Assembly (NCBI GenBank): GCA_017979445.1
Contig: CM030718.1
Location: forward strand, 16,098,760-16,162,759
DNA length: 64,000 nucleotides
Direction of reading: 5' to 3'
Origin: Akebia trifoliata
Lineage: Eukaryota; Streptophyta; Magnoliopsida; Ranunculales; Lardizabalaceae
Of this stretch, positions 44,891 to 57,067 are shown piece by piece. Positions within the stretch are counted from its first letter, which is position 1. Every line of letters begins with the position of its first letter. Both the position numbers and the translations under genes were made by a program. The notes below the pieces were generated by a model. The model was given only the letters and a program-made list of their open reading frames with translations. It ran no database searches and was not told the origin of the DNA.

Positions 44891-45177
44891 TAAGGTCGAA
44901 ACCACTCTTACGTAACTATGAATTAGTACCGTAGTTTGGAATTTAATAATGGATTCCATTTCCATTACTAACAAAACAAATCAAGAATCCTATCCTAGGC
45001 ATACTAAGCTCTATGGACTTCTAGACACGGAAGAACTCGTAATTCCAATACGAAACTACTAATGATCTCAGATAACGAATTCTTAAAAACATTCTATGAT
45101 TATCATTCTAATATCTGTGGTACAAGCTAACTCCTGTAAACATAGCAGATCTATATCCCATAAAGATCTAATGCTAT

Positions 45178-45189
45178 GCTCTGATACTA
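45178..45189 (-). other. B primer-binding site
   Basis: On the minus strand TAGTATCAGAGC stands two bases from the LTR end. It matches the initiator-methionine tRNA site TGGTATCAGAGC at eleven of twelve positions, and sets the direction of B. Confidence 0.85.
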
Positions 45190-45191
45190 TT

Positions 45192-48100
45192 TGTGGCGCC
45201 CCGCCAAACACTAACACAAAACCCCATGTCAAAACTCGGGGTACTAGGTGGCACCTAGAAATTTCAGCATGGTCTCTTCTGTTTATGTTAGCATTCCAAG
45301 ACGTTCAACCTGCACCTGATAAACGGCATACAATCCTGCATATATACATACAAAATATAATACTAGCGGAAGCATATATATGTTTAATAACGTACGATAA
45401 ATCAGAGTGCGGAAGAAGAAAATTTATATACAAGATTATACAGAGATTTCTCACTCTAACAAAATTCCTAACACTCAATACAAAATCCAAAATACCTCTA
45501 GACGAACAGACACCACTAGGGGATATAATCCCAGTACTTACCAAGTGGCGGACTCTGGTTGTCTATCTGACCCACCAAATGATTCTCAATGGTTTTTTAT
45601 ACCTGTCTCGTTAAGCTTCGGATCTGAAACTAAAAAAAATAGAGAAGGAATGGGTGAGTAACAATGGTTACCCAGTAGGGACTCAAACAATTTCTGCCAA
45701 TAACCTCTCCTAACATGAACGAATAAACATACTAAATCATTTTAGAATATGCAAAGTTTTACTGAAGAAACTACGATTAACTTGTACATATAGCCAGGGA
45801 TGAGCAACTAAACATTTTAAAACTGACATTACATCAATCAATAGTACTCACTATAACATTTTCTTTGTATACAAATATAATTGATCAAATAGAAACATTA
45901 AACATGCATTTCACTTTATATATCAAAATAAGGCAACAGATACATAATACACTATGGTGAAGTACTGGAATTAGAGAGTTGGGATTCACGACTAGATCGT
46001 TTCCAGTTGGGACATGATGTTATAATTCTTCGCTGGCTTTTAGTTCCTGATTTTGTGGCTGGTCGCTACTTACCACACTTGGTTGACCATTTATCTAGTT
46101 TAGGCTAGTCATTTGACGTGACCGTAAGTAATGGGTCTCTTTTCGATGTGTCAGAACGTTCAACTATTATAAATTGTTAGTGATCATTGACTAATCATCT
46201 TCATCTATGCCTATCAGGCGTGCATGTGATTCCCAAATATACAAATCATTCATATACGACCACTTTTACATTACAAATTCACTGGTAAAGATAAAGAGGA
46301 ATAACTTGGATTCCAGTTGTGACTCCACTTTCATACACGTCCCATACCACGTATGAACTTTGTGGTCCCTACCGTACATCTCAGGATAGTACACCACTCC
46401 CGATGATATGACGCACTATCCCTTCAGGTATTCACAGACTCGTTAACAGCTCACAAAAGAGAAATTAACAATACAAGGTTGAGAATGGATATCCAGTTTC
46501 CTACCATGCAAGTGTGGCCACCCGGCCTAAAATAAATAACATAACGGAAAGGTAAACAGCGCCTCGCGCTAACAGAAATTTAAATAAACATGCAACCAAC
46601 AATATTATCCCTGAATATCTATTCACCAACCTACACACAACACAACAACGTAAAATGCAGACATCATCCCTCGGGTGTGACTCTGACATTTTACCATTTC
46701 ATACCCTTTTTTTCCTTTTTTCAATTTTTACAGTTTTCAATCTCTTCAATAAAATATCCATTTTCTGATATTCATCAACTCAATATGAGTTCATTGAATA
46801 TTAAGTCACATTTACCAACTATAGAATTTATTTCTATCAATAATATTGAAAAAAAATACAAATTTTATATCAAAACGGGGTCTGAGCAGTGCACAAGACC
46901 CAATTTATGGAAATAACCCGTTAAAAAACTCTACCCACGTATAATTTGTTAAAGATACAATTAAACATATCAAAAATGCAATTTTTGATGTGAACTTTTT
47001 GAAATAACAAAAGAATTCTATATTTTGAAAATACATCAAAATTTTTCCGATAAAATCCTAAATGCAATTTTTACAATCTACGATTACTAATAGAAATTGT
47101 GAGTTCCTTAAAATGTCTAGGCAAAAGGATCGAAGTGTGTGCGATGAATTCGAGGCGATCAATGCGAAAATCGAGATGAATCGAACTGTGAGACAACTGA
47201 TTTTTGAATCTGGTCTAGTGGTTTTGAAGATCTCGACGCCATCGTCCTTTGTCCCTTCTACGACAGAGGACGGTTTGACCCCGAAATCGATGAAATTCGA
47301 GATCGAAGTTTCGAAATTCCCGTATATAAATACGGCTGATTTTTGACGATATTAGGTGAAATAGAATGTGAAATGAAAAAAGGTTGGATGGGTTTTGTAG
47401 ATGTCGAGGCTGCGAATGTTTCTCCCTTTTGCGTCGAAAGACGGTTTGACCCCAAAACGGACGAAATCCAAGGTCAAAGTTTTAAAATTTTCGTATATAA
47501 ATACGACTAATTTTTGACGATATTGGATGAAAATAAAGTGAAATGGAAAGAGGTTGGGTGGGTTTTGTAGAGAACGCAGTTGTGGACATTTCTCCTTTCT
47601 GTATCGGTCGTTAATGACGAACCGTTTGTAAGAGATCTGAGGTGAAAGATTGGAAGAAATTGAAAAAAAAATCGTATTTCGTTGGCTGGTTTTGGACGGT
47701 TTGGGGATGAGAACGAATAAAAAAATATTTAAAAATTTTATTTATATAAAATTTGGGACGAAATCGGTATTTCGCTTATTGTTTCGATCGACGATAACTT
47801 GACCGTCCAGACTCCAAAATTGACAAATGAATACTCTATTTCGCCTAATTTTTCGTTCTGGATCTAATGGTATAGTCAATTTATGTAAATTATATTTCTA
47901 TCAAAAGTTTACATTTTTTACCTGAGGTGACCCCTAAACTTGATGTCGTTTTCGTTTTTGACGATAATTCGACTTCCTGATCTCCAAAAATGACAAATAA
48001 ATAGTCCATCTTCAATAATTTTTTGTTATGAATCCAATGATGTAATCTAATCTTAATAATTCTTACTTTAGAAAAAATTCACTATTTTGGCCTGGTCCGA

Positions 48101-48332
48101 CTCGGTAATCGAGGATTTTGCAACTTTTATATTCGGACTCGCATTTAAGCGTGCTTACAGGGTAAAGTATGTTTTTCGATCATTTTGAATCCAATGGTCA
48201 GATCAGATTCCATTAAAAATGATCAGAAACATCCTAAAGTTTTACCCCTAAGTCCCACGTTCAAGATTTTCTTAAAATTCCACTATTTTATTTTTTTTCT
48301 CGAGATACGAATTGAAAATTCTAGATTTTACA
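45192..48332 (-). repeat. B 5' LTR (right copy on the plus strand)
   Basis: On the plus strand it runs from TGTGGCGCCCC to TTTTACA. It matches the left copy, with plus-strand TATATAAATA at 47323-47332 and 47494-47503. Frames such as 45096-45614, 46590-46916 and 47062-47455 lie partly or wholly in it and are not conserved as proteins. Confidence 0.92.
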
Positions 48333-48337
48333 CTTAA

Positions 48338-48910
48338 TCAGAGTAGAGGTTATAGAAGATATCAATGTTGGATGTTTCAAAATAGACGGGCACCTAGAGT
48401 GGATTACTATTGAGGCAGCTAACAAGAATTTGGAAACCATCATCATGAAAATATATGAGGTATATCGAGATTAGCATGCAAAATTTCTTTTCGCACCGTC
48501 CAACTTTGACTTGATTCTCTATGGGAGTTACTTAGCGCTTTCTACTATGTGATATGGAAGGAAATATTAACAAAGAGACAATCGTCAGAAACAAATTTGA
48601 TTAATCGCCGTTACAAGACTTCAATTCAATCAAAGAAAAACGTCTTAGAACAAGTTTACCAAAGAAGAGTCATTTGTGTTTTGATAAGAAAACGAAGGTG
48701 TGGGAGAGGCAAGTTAAGGATTTAGCCTTTAAAGAAAATTGATCAATTGTCTTCAACCGAATAAAGAAAATTACAAATCCAACAAGGAAGGTCCTTTCGT
48801 CATCAAGATAAAATTGTTTGGAAAAGCTATCAGACTTCAAAGTTCATAATGACGGCAAAATACTGGAATCATTCAACCTTGGCCAGATCGAGTGGTACTA
48901 TATTCAATGA
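48338..48910 (+). pseudogene. C integrase remnant
   Basis: The most decayed of the three integrase tails. Readable parts are a VIEDINVGCF-like stretch, then EAANKNLETIIMKI near 48410-48450, and a C-terminal segment equivalent to the GPY/F-type module near 48770-48890 (KEGPFVIK). Stops occur in every frame. It begins directly after the B target duplication; the sequence upstream of B is leader, so B landed near the leader-integrase junction of C. Confidence 0.65.
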
Positions 48911-49029
48911 GGCCATCTTTGGTAGAACCAATTTTCTTGTTACTCAGCTCAATATCTCCTTCTTTAGCCTTTTAAAAAAAATTATCTTTGCTTTCTCAAC
49001 CTAATCATCCAACCTAGAGGAGGGAATAT

Positions 49030-49530
49030 TCAAACTACGTTTTGGTCTGATCCCAAAATTCTAGGGTACGTAGGCAACCTGAGAAGTTACTTCAGGCCCG
49101 ACCACACCAAAAAAAATATTCCTTAGAAAAATTTTCAAAAAGAAAAAAATGAAAAATACTGTCAAAATAGGGAAGAAAATCCAAAGAAAAGAATTAAAAG
49201 AAATGTCATACAAGGGGCATTTGGGTTTTGAGCCTCAAGTCTTTTTCTTTCTTAGCCAACTCCTAAGGCCACCTATGGAAGTCTTCCTAAGTACCGCATA
49301 GAAAGGTTGAGGAAAATAGCAAGGAAATTCAGGCAATCACTCCAGAAGTTCAGAAGGGAAGAAAGAAAAAAAAAAGCTTGCTAGGTCGAAAACCCGAAAG
49401 TGCGACTTAGGCAAAAATGAAGGCAAACTCACAAGGTTGAAAATCTTAAAAAACTGCTTTGGCAACAATTAGAGCAGAAAAAAATGATAAGCTCGCTGGA
49501 TCAAAAACCTGAAAAGGCGATCTAAACAAA
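49030..49530 (+). ncRNA. C post-integrase motif and decayed stem-loop cassette
   Basis: The conserved GGGTACGTAGGCAACCTGAG segment lies at 49061-49085. Stem arms follow: CTAGGT (49381-49386) with ACTTAG (49405-49410, one G-U); CAAGGT (49432-49437) with GCTTTG (49456-49461, two wobbles); CTGGAT (49496-49501) with ATCTAA (49520-49525, one mismatch and one wobble). The fourth unit (about 49548-49580) is no longer pairable. Most changes relative to A1 and A2 leave G-U pairs in the plus-strand transcript. Confidence 0.5.
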
Positions 49531-50249
49531 ACCTAAAGCACACTCGCTATATTGAAAACATGAAAGGACAATTTAAGCAAAAATCAGAGCAATCAAAATG
49601 AAATCTCAGTCAAATGTAGAATTTAAAAGGTGGTCCGAACCAAAACATTGAAAATTCGAATAGCTAAGCTGCATCGACTTCAGGACAAACAATTAATCAT
49701 CGAACAGTCAATACCCAGCATGACCCAAATATAGACTCAATGGATACAAATATCTCGTCTATGACTAATATGAATAGCTTCACATCTTTAAGTGAATTGA
49801 TGGGAAAAAAGAACAAATTCTGTGATCAATTTCAAAAAGAAATATTGTGTTCTAATTTCTTTGAGCCTGACTCAAAATTTTCAATAAAAAAAGTTAGAAT
49901 TAAAAGTTAAATCTTTATTGCGCTTGCGGTAATCAAAGATTTCAAAACTTCATAACAGGGGTACTTCCCTTTTCTAAAGAGTACAGTTTCCTCCCTTACA
50001 CTAAGAACATTCTTTTTCAAACATTTTCAATTATCCCCAATGCGACATTCCCTATCAAACTAGGGGCATTTTGTTTTGAAGCTTGGTCAATTTCAACCCC
50101 AAAATATAAGGTTAACTCTGAATTAAATATTACCCTCTTGATAGCAATTTTTGAAAAAACCTTTGAGGCTCAAAGAAAATTAGAATGTTGATCTAACTTT
50201 CATAAATAAAGAAAAAAAATTCTTGTGGAGTGAGATTTTATTCCAATAT

Positions 50250-51480
50250 TTTACTCAGACCCATCGAGATTCTTTCTCAAATTTTTGCTCAGACCTGCTG
50301 AGATTCTTTCTCGGATTTTGCTCAGACCTGTCGAGATTTTTTCTCGAATTTTGCTCAGACCCATTGAGATTCATCTTGGATTATACTCAGATTTTGATCA
50401 AATTTTACTCAAACCTGCCGAGATTCTTTCTCGAATTTTGCTCAGACCCATCAATATTCTTTCTTGGATTTTGCTCAAACTTGTTGAGATTCTTTCTCGG
50501 GTTTTGCTCAAACCCATCGAGATTTATCTCGGATTATTCTCAGACCTGTTCAGATTTTACTCAGACCTGTCGAGATTTTTTCTCGAATTTTGCTCAGACC
50601 CGCCAAGATTCATCTTGGATTATACTCAGATTTTACTTAGATTTTACTCAAACCTGTCGATATTCTTTTTCTGATTTTGCTCAGACCCGCCGAGATTCTT
50701 TCTCGAATTTTAATTAAACCTACCAAAATTCTTTTTAGGATTTTTTTAGACCCTCGAGATTCATCTCGGATTATTCTCAGACCTGCTTAGATTTTGCTCA
50801 GACCTGTCGAGATTCTTTATCAAATTTTGCTTAGACCTACCAAGATTTATCTTGGATTATACTCAAACTCTGCTCAGATTTTACTCAGACATGCCGAGAT
50901 TCTTTCTCGGATTTTGCTCAGACCTGTCGAGATTCTTTCTCGAATTTTGCTCAAACATGCTGAGATTCTTTCTTGAATTTTGCTTAAACCAATCGAGATT
51001 CATCTTGAATTATTCTCAGACCTGCTTAGATTTTGCTCAAACCTATCAAGATTCTTTCTCAAATCTTGTCCAGACCTATCGAGATTCATCTTGGATTATG
51101 CTCAGACTCTACTCAGACCTGTCGAGATTCTTTTTCGGATTTTGCTCAGACCCATCGAGATTTTTTCTTGGATTTTGCTCAGACCCGCTGAGATTCGTCT
51201 TGGATTATTCTTAAACATGTTCAAATTTTTCTCAGACCTACCAAAATCCTTCTCGGATGTTGCTCAGAACCATTGAGATTTTTCTAAAATTATGCTCAGA
51301 CCTTATACTCAGTTTTTTTTTCTCAGATTATACTCAGACCTTATGCTTAGTTTTTTTTTCTCAGGTTATGCTCAAACCTTATGCCCAGTTTTTCTCAGAT
51401 TATGCTCAGACCTTATGGCTAGTTTTACTTAGATTATGCTTAGATTTTACTCAGTTTTATCCAATTTTTTTTCAAACGTT
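50250..51480 (+). repeat. 33-bp tandem array related to the A1 34-bp array
   Basis: The unit is TTTGCTCAGACCTGTCGAGA followed by TTCTTTCTCGGAT, with CGAG/CTCG arms. Some units have CCAAG/CTTGG arms (50602-50618 and 50840-50855). Longer composite units of about 100-170 bp recur. After 51300 it decays into CTCAGATTATACTCAGACCTTATG repeats. It shares GCTCAG and CGAG-loop-CTCG with the A1 array although C and A1 differ over most of their LTRs. Overlapping open frames (50223-50717, 50285-50674, 50852-51214 and others) come from the 11-residue periodicity and are not genes. Confidence 0.88.
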
Positions 51481-51599
51481 GCTCGGATTTTATGTTGACC
51501 TTACACAGTTTTTCATTGTTAAGATTGATATCTTACCAGCATGAATGTACTGAATGGATGTGCGCATTTTAAAAATCATCATTACACAGTAGCACACAC

Positions 51600-51824
51600 A
51601 TGCACTGGCATTGCATTTGCATTAGTCAAGGAGAATTTTTAAAAATTCAAGGATCTGACATTTTTCAAAAGAGATGTTACCCTCAAGGACTTGGATGCTT
51701 CAACAAATTGTTGAATTAGACTACAAATTGAGCTGTCATTAGCTTTGGCATTCGGATGTCGCAATATCTACCACAATAGATTGGGCATCAAGTTTGCTTC
51801 CACCCTCTGCCAAAGAGGGGCATC
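51600..51824 (+). other. C conserved 3' tail and polypurine tract
   Basis: Homologous to the A1 and A2 tails. It ends AAAGAGGGGCATC (51812-51824) immediately before the LTR start. Confidence 0.78.
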
Positions 51825-54800
51825 TGTAGACACCCCATTTTTGCATCTGTCTAATTCGACAATTCTTTACCCGATTGTTTTGGATTCCTAATGATGAGCA
51901 TAGAGAACTCAAAGGCTTGTGAGTATTATTCTTGATTCTTTTTATTTTTAATTTTTTTTTCTTTTTTTATCCCCTTACTCGTCACGACTCGACATAAAAA
52001 TTTACACACGCTTAGGATCGCTACATCTTACACCCAACTTAACAAATACGTACATTTAGGGTTGCTACACAGTTCGATAACTTAGAGACCATGCTACGTT
52101 AGGAAAATGTAACCTTGAAACTTTGGGACTAAAAGAGACCTCACGCTAAAATTAGTAAAAATTTGTAAAAATCACCAAAAAGATGAAAATACCCCTCGTA
52201 TATTTTGGACCTCCAAAAAACTCTCGAAAGTACCTCCATTGCACTCAGAATGTGATTTTGAGTCTAATAGGACCCAAATCGACAAAAACAGAGAAATTTA
52301 GAAAAAATCATAAAATGACTAAAATACCCATAAATATCCAACTCTAGGAAAATCAAATTCAAATCGAAAATAAAAATAAAATTCAAATAAAAAATTAAAA
52401 TAAAATTTAATCAAGAAATCAATTTAAAATTCAAGTCAAATTCAAAACGAAAATCAAATTCAAATCTAACCAAAATTCAAATTAAAATGTAAAAATCAAA
52501 ATTAACCAATTAAAGCGTAAAATCAAATTAAAAATAAAAATAAAAATAACCAACAAAATAATAAATCCTAATCGAAATCCAAAATCAACTTAATCTATCA
52601 AATCAAATTGAAATTAAATCTTAATTAAACCATCAAAATTTAAAATCAAATACAAATTTAAATTTAAAATATCAAATTAAAATTCAAATCAAAATGTCGA
52701 CTCGAATAAAAAAATTTAATCGAAATTCAACTCAAAATCAGATTAAAAATAAATTCAAAATTCAAAATCCAAAACAAAACTTATCAGCCAATCACAACTC
52801 AACGACGATAGGCTATCGTAGTATGAGCAGCATGGGATCTCCACCCCCTTCATTCTTTAAAAAAACATAAGAGAAAAAAAACATAAAAAAATGTAGGTTA
52901 TCTTCTTCTCCAACTCTCTCTTCCCCACATCCTCTTCTCCAATTATCCCATTCTCCCATTTCCACTCTCTCTCCTATCTCTACCCTCTCTCCTCTCTCTC
53001 TCTCATCTCTCTCCACTCTCTCTCTCTCTTACGTTTCATGGGAGAGAAGCACAATAAAAAATAACAAGATGAACCACCATGGGAAATGACGTTTTAGGCT
53101 TGGCTACCCCAACATTTCAGCCATTAAACTCTACTCTAATTGCCCACGTTTCAGCCATTAAATTCCTCTATAATAGCCAACGTTTAAACCCTTAAACTCC
53201 CCTCTAATAGCCAATGTTTCAGCCATTAAGCTCTCCTCCAACAGCCAACGTTTATGTCCTTCACATCAACTCCATCCTTTTCACACCCACATCATCTTCT
53301 TCACGCAATCAAACAACCCCAAAAGAAGATGTTTTTGGTTGCCCATCCCAAAAAAAAAATTTCTTCCTTTCCACCGTTAAACATGCAATAGCTGTCCCTC
53401 TCTTGACATTCATCACGTTTTTATATTCCATTATTATCACCTTCTTCTTCCCCATTAAATTTCAGCAACTTTCTTCTTCCCCATTAAAATTTAGCAACCT
53501 TCTTCTTCTCCATTAAAAAATTCAGTAACCTTTTTCTTCTATAGATGAAAAAATCTACATTCCTCTTCTTTTTCTATATAAAAAAAAATCTGCACCTCTC
53601 TTAACAGACCCTTGTAGCCCCATGTCCTACCTTTTTGCTGCCATCTACTTCCTTCATCATACCTTCACTTGCCTTCTCCATTAATTTACAACAACCCATA
53701 CCTTCACTCTCCACCTTCTTCTCATACCCCACAGCAGCTCATATCTTGTCCATTAAATAATCAGCAATCTCATACCATTCTCCAACGTCTCTCTCACTCT
53801 TTCTGTTCTTGGACATCTCTCTTTCACTCTCTCTACTCTCCTTACTCTTCACAAGGTCCCCAACTGCCATAATAGCAGCCATAATCATAGTCACATTTTT
53901 TTATTATCCTTATTTGGTATAACTCACAACCACATTGACTCGTATGACTCAACTCACAAGTTATTTCGACGTCTTTTTTGAAGTAATCCATGCATCCAAA
54001 ATTACTCAATGAAGGTAAATTTTTTATTTTTTATTTATTATTATTATTATTTATTATTATTTTTTTTTTATTGTTTCTTGATTTCATAGGCATTTGAATT
54101 AATTTGTCGATTTTTGGGGTATACGTGGCACTAATGGGAACCTTTAAGTTTATGAATATTAATAGATCGATTCACCCATTTTTTGTTGATAGATTGAATG
54201 AATTAACTCACATATATCAAATTGGCTCATTGAGTGATCATATTATCGGATCGATTCATCGATTTTTAATGTTATTGAGCCAACTCGCTAACATTGATAT
54301 TAATCAACTTATTGATTTTTGAGAACACGTAAAATTTAAAATCGATTTTCTTAATAAAAATCAATAACTAAACTCACTGATTTTAGTACATGTTACAATT
54401 CTAAAATAGATTTTCTCAATAAAAATCAACAGGTCGACTCACTGATTTTAATTACATGACAATTCAAAAAATCAAGATTTCTTTGATTAATAATTTGTGG
54501 GTTAACTCAGCGATTTTAATACATGTGGCAATTCAAAAAATCAAGAATTTCTTTAATTAAAACATGTGAGTCGACTCACTGATTTTAAGACATGTGATAA
54601 TTCAAAAATTGAATTTCTTTGATAAAATGTCGTTAATAAGCCAATTCATTAATTTTGTGTACATGGCATTAAAAATTGATTTCGCATTCTTCCAAATGTG
54701 ACTAAATCGAGTCACTAAATTTTGATACCACATAAGCCTTATCAATCGTGAAATTCTATTATGTAAAATTCGAGAATCCATGTAATTATTTTAACTGCAA

Positions 54801-55121
54801 GATTTATTTAGTAAATTCGATGTGATTTGATGATGATTGGACCTTAGTTTGACCTTTAGTCTTTGAATGTTGATCGTAGGAGATTTTTTAATCGTAGTAG
54901 AGACTGATCATCTTGATTAGGTGGGTTCGTTGCCTAACACCTTTCGAAACCCGTAATCTGACCCTTAACCCATTATTCGTGGATCAACCCGATCTATTTT
55001 GGAGTTATTTATGGTTCATTGACCTAAACTAGGTGGCGACTCCTTATTATTAAAAATCCCCGATTGGCGTAATCGAACCCTTATTCGCTATGAAGTAGAC
55101 GGCCAGGTCGAGGCAATTTCA
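51825..55121 (+). repeat. C 3' LTR (3.3 kb)
   Basis: It starts TGTAGACACCCCATTTTT and ends GGCAATTTCA. It parallels the 5' copy throughout: an A-rich TCAAATTC block (52360-52770), a pyrimidine-rich CAGCCATTAA block (53100-53520), an ACTCACTGATTTTA block (54360-54620), and the hairpin GGGTTCG-TTGCCTAACACCTTT-CGAAACCC (near 54923-54952). Frames such as 53214-53516 and 54104-54322 are not genes. Confidence 0.92.
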
Positions 55122-55126
55122 GCCTT

Positions 55127-55685
55127 CTTTTTTATCTTCGAGAAGAACTCATTGTTGTAAATACTTGATGTATTTGTCTATCCAACTAGGGGCTTGGTCA
55201 ATCTGCATAAACTCATTTATTTGTTGGTCAATGTTTGGGCTCTGTTGATATTCTACTTGCACCATTTGTGAGACCGAATCCATGAGCATCAAAGTTACAT
55301 AAGTTAATGAGTTGACATATCTATTTTCATCTCTAGGGTTCCTGTTGATCGTTACCTCAGTGGATCTGTCCAATTCTTTCTTCAGCACTACGAGATACCT
55401 TGCCATCCGTTCATCTTTCATTTGATATTTCTCGTTATACTAGTTGGCAACCAGTTGTAAATCGGTGAATACTAGCAACTTTCCAAACTTCAGCTCCCTT
55501 GCTATTCTAAACCCATTTATCATTGCTTCATACCCCATTTCATTATTTAAAGCCCTCTGCCTGAGTTTTAACATATTTTCCAACTTGTCTTTGTTCGGTA
55601 TAACCAAGAGTATATTGATTCGAGCCACTGTAGTTTGAAGACCCATCCATAAACATTGTCCACACTGAGTGAGCATCCCATGCGC
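55127..55685 (-). pseudogene. Element D RNase H remnant
   Basis: On the minus strand a MFMDGSSNYSGS segment (about 55655-55620) matches the start of the Ty3/gypsy RNase H fold. It is followed by LNNEMGYEAMINGFRIA (about 55555-55505) carrying the catalytic Glu region, then LVFTDLQLVAN (about 55480-55445), with the conserved Asp. The next frame (55421-55149) continues the C-terminal half with DERMARYLVVLKKE and NPRDENRYVNSLT. One stop and a frame change separate the two parts. It joins the integrase piece at 22020 across element C. Neighbours and motifs fit the Tat lineage. Confidence 0.82.
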
Positions 55686-56099
55686 TTAATTCCCATGTTT
55701 CTTATACTACTGTATCATCATCTTCCTCCAAGTTTGAATCTTCGATTGGGAAGTATGCCAAGTAGTCTACTAGAACTTGCCCATTTAATATCGTTCATCC
55801 TTCAAATTGTAAATCATGCTCTCTGAGCATCGTAACCTAGTTCACCATTCTCCTAGATTTGTCCATCCTCTAGAACATATTTCTAAGGGGATAATCTATA
55901 ATTGCCTAAATTTGGTGTGACTAAAAATAAGAACAGAGCTTCTAGACTGGGTAAACTAAGGCCGACCATACTTTTTTCTGTCTTTGTGTACTTTACCTCT
56001 AATTGGATGAGGGTTTTGTTGATGAATATATGGGGTACTCTCATCCCAAATCCACTCGAAACAACATTGAGCTCACCAATAGTGGTTTAACATCCAAGT

Positions 56100-57062
56100 A
56101 AATCCCTAACTCCTCATCTTCCTCAGGTGTATTGAGTATGGGTAGCACCCCCTAGTACTTCTTCAAGTTCTAGAAAGTTATTTCACACTTCTCGGACCAA
56201 TCAAAACCCTTTCCTTCTTCAATAATCTGAACAATGGTCTGCACCTATCTAACACCCTAGAAATGAACATATTCAGAGCTACAATCCTTCTAATAAGAGT
56301 TTGCACCTACTTTAAGCTTCTTGGGCCTGACATCTCAATTAGGGATTGTATTTGGTCTAAGTTAACCTCTATCCCTTTTTGCATGACTATATACTTGAGG
56401 AATGTCCTTAACGAAATATTGAATGTGAATTTTTTTGGGTTTACCTTCATCCGATACTACTTGAGTCATGCAAAAGTCTTACCAAAGTCGTTGAGATGCT
56501 ATTTTACCTACTTGTCCTTTACCAACATGTCATCAATATAAACCTCTATTGTTCTCCCGATCAAATCTCCAACCATCTTTGTAACTAGCCTCTGATAGGC
56601 TACCCTTGCATTTCTCAATTCAAATAGCATATCTTGATAATAAAATAACCCATGTTTCGTTATGAACATTGTCTTTTCTTAATCCTCAGGGGCCAGAAGT
56701 ATTTGGTTGTATCCCAAATATTTGTCCATAAAAGACATCATTTCATGTCTCGAGGTGTCATCCACTAACTTGTTGATCATTAGCAATGAAAAATGGTTCT
56801 TTGGGCAGACCTTATTCAAATTGGTAAACCATATGCAAATTTTGACTCCTCTGTCCTTCTTTGGCCCCTACCACTATGTTTCCTATCCACTTCAGATACT
56901 TGACTTCTCAGATGAATTCAAACTTAAGAATCTTGTTGATTTCCTCATTTACCCCTACCTTAAGAACTGAGACAACCTCCTTGGCTTCTTTTGGACTGGT
57001 CGAGCTACTAGATCAACAATTAATCGATGATTTACAATGCGAGGATCTATCCCAGGCAAATT
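56100..57062 (-). pseudogene. Element D reverse transcriptase remnant, Tat lineage
   Basis: On the minus strand LPGIDPRIVNHRLIVD (57059-57012) marks the N-terminal edge of the RT domain, as in Tat elements. The catalytic motif YIDDM lies at 56540-56526 followed by LV. A thumb/connection-like region continues left to about 56100. Between these points stops and several frameshifts are visible, so only short frames remain. Plus-strand frames at 56263-56541, 56707-56970 and 56861-57133 are shadows. The gene is cut upstream by F2 at 57068. Confidence 0.82.
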
Positions 57063-57067
57063 CTGAT

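Larger units (their letters stand above)
28643..48332 (-). mobile_element. Element B: Tekay/Del-like LTR retrotransposon, minus strand
   Basis: Near-identical LTRs of about 3.15 kb lie at 28643-31816 and 45192-48332, flanked by CTTAA on both sides (28638-28642 and 48333-48337). Orientation is set by the primer-binding site (complement of 45178-45189) next to the right LTR and a G-run polypurine tract (complement of 31817-31830) next to the left one. On the minus strand the LTR starts TGTAAAATC and ends GCCACA. The sequence before the tract, TTTCGAGGACGAAATTTTTA, is typical of Tekay/Del chromoviruses. About 3.3 kb of own interior remains (A2 excluded), with gag remains and no pol, so it is defective. 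Confidence 0.9.
22021..55121 (+). mobile_element. Element C: Tat/Ogre-like LTR retrotransposon with nested insertions
   Basis: LTRs lie at 22021-25216 and 51825-55121. The flanks are GTCTT (22016-22020) and GCCTT (55122-55126), a target duplication with one C/T difference. Element D coding sequence resumes exactly on both sides. Removing B (28643-48337) and the solo LTR in its leader leaves about 11.9 kb. Like A1 and A2 it keeps leader, integrase tail, stem-loop cassette, tandem array and polypurine tract, and lacks gag through RNase H. LTR differences look like roughly one base in ten by eye, more than in A2, consistent with being the oldest of the three nested layers. Confidence 0.9.

Noticed and set aside
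45096..45614. 172-residue forward frame across the B LTR edge
   Set aside because: It starts in B interior antisense sequence and crosses the primer-binding site into the LTR. The left LTR copy keeps only part, and no domain is seen.
50223..51544. Frames with repeated RFFLEFCSDPSRFFL peptides, up to 164 residues
   Set aside because: Same cause: a 33-bp tandem array. Two or more frames are open at once and no domain is present.
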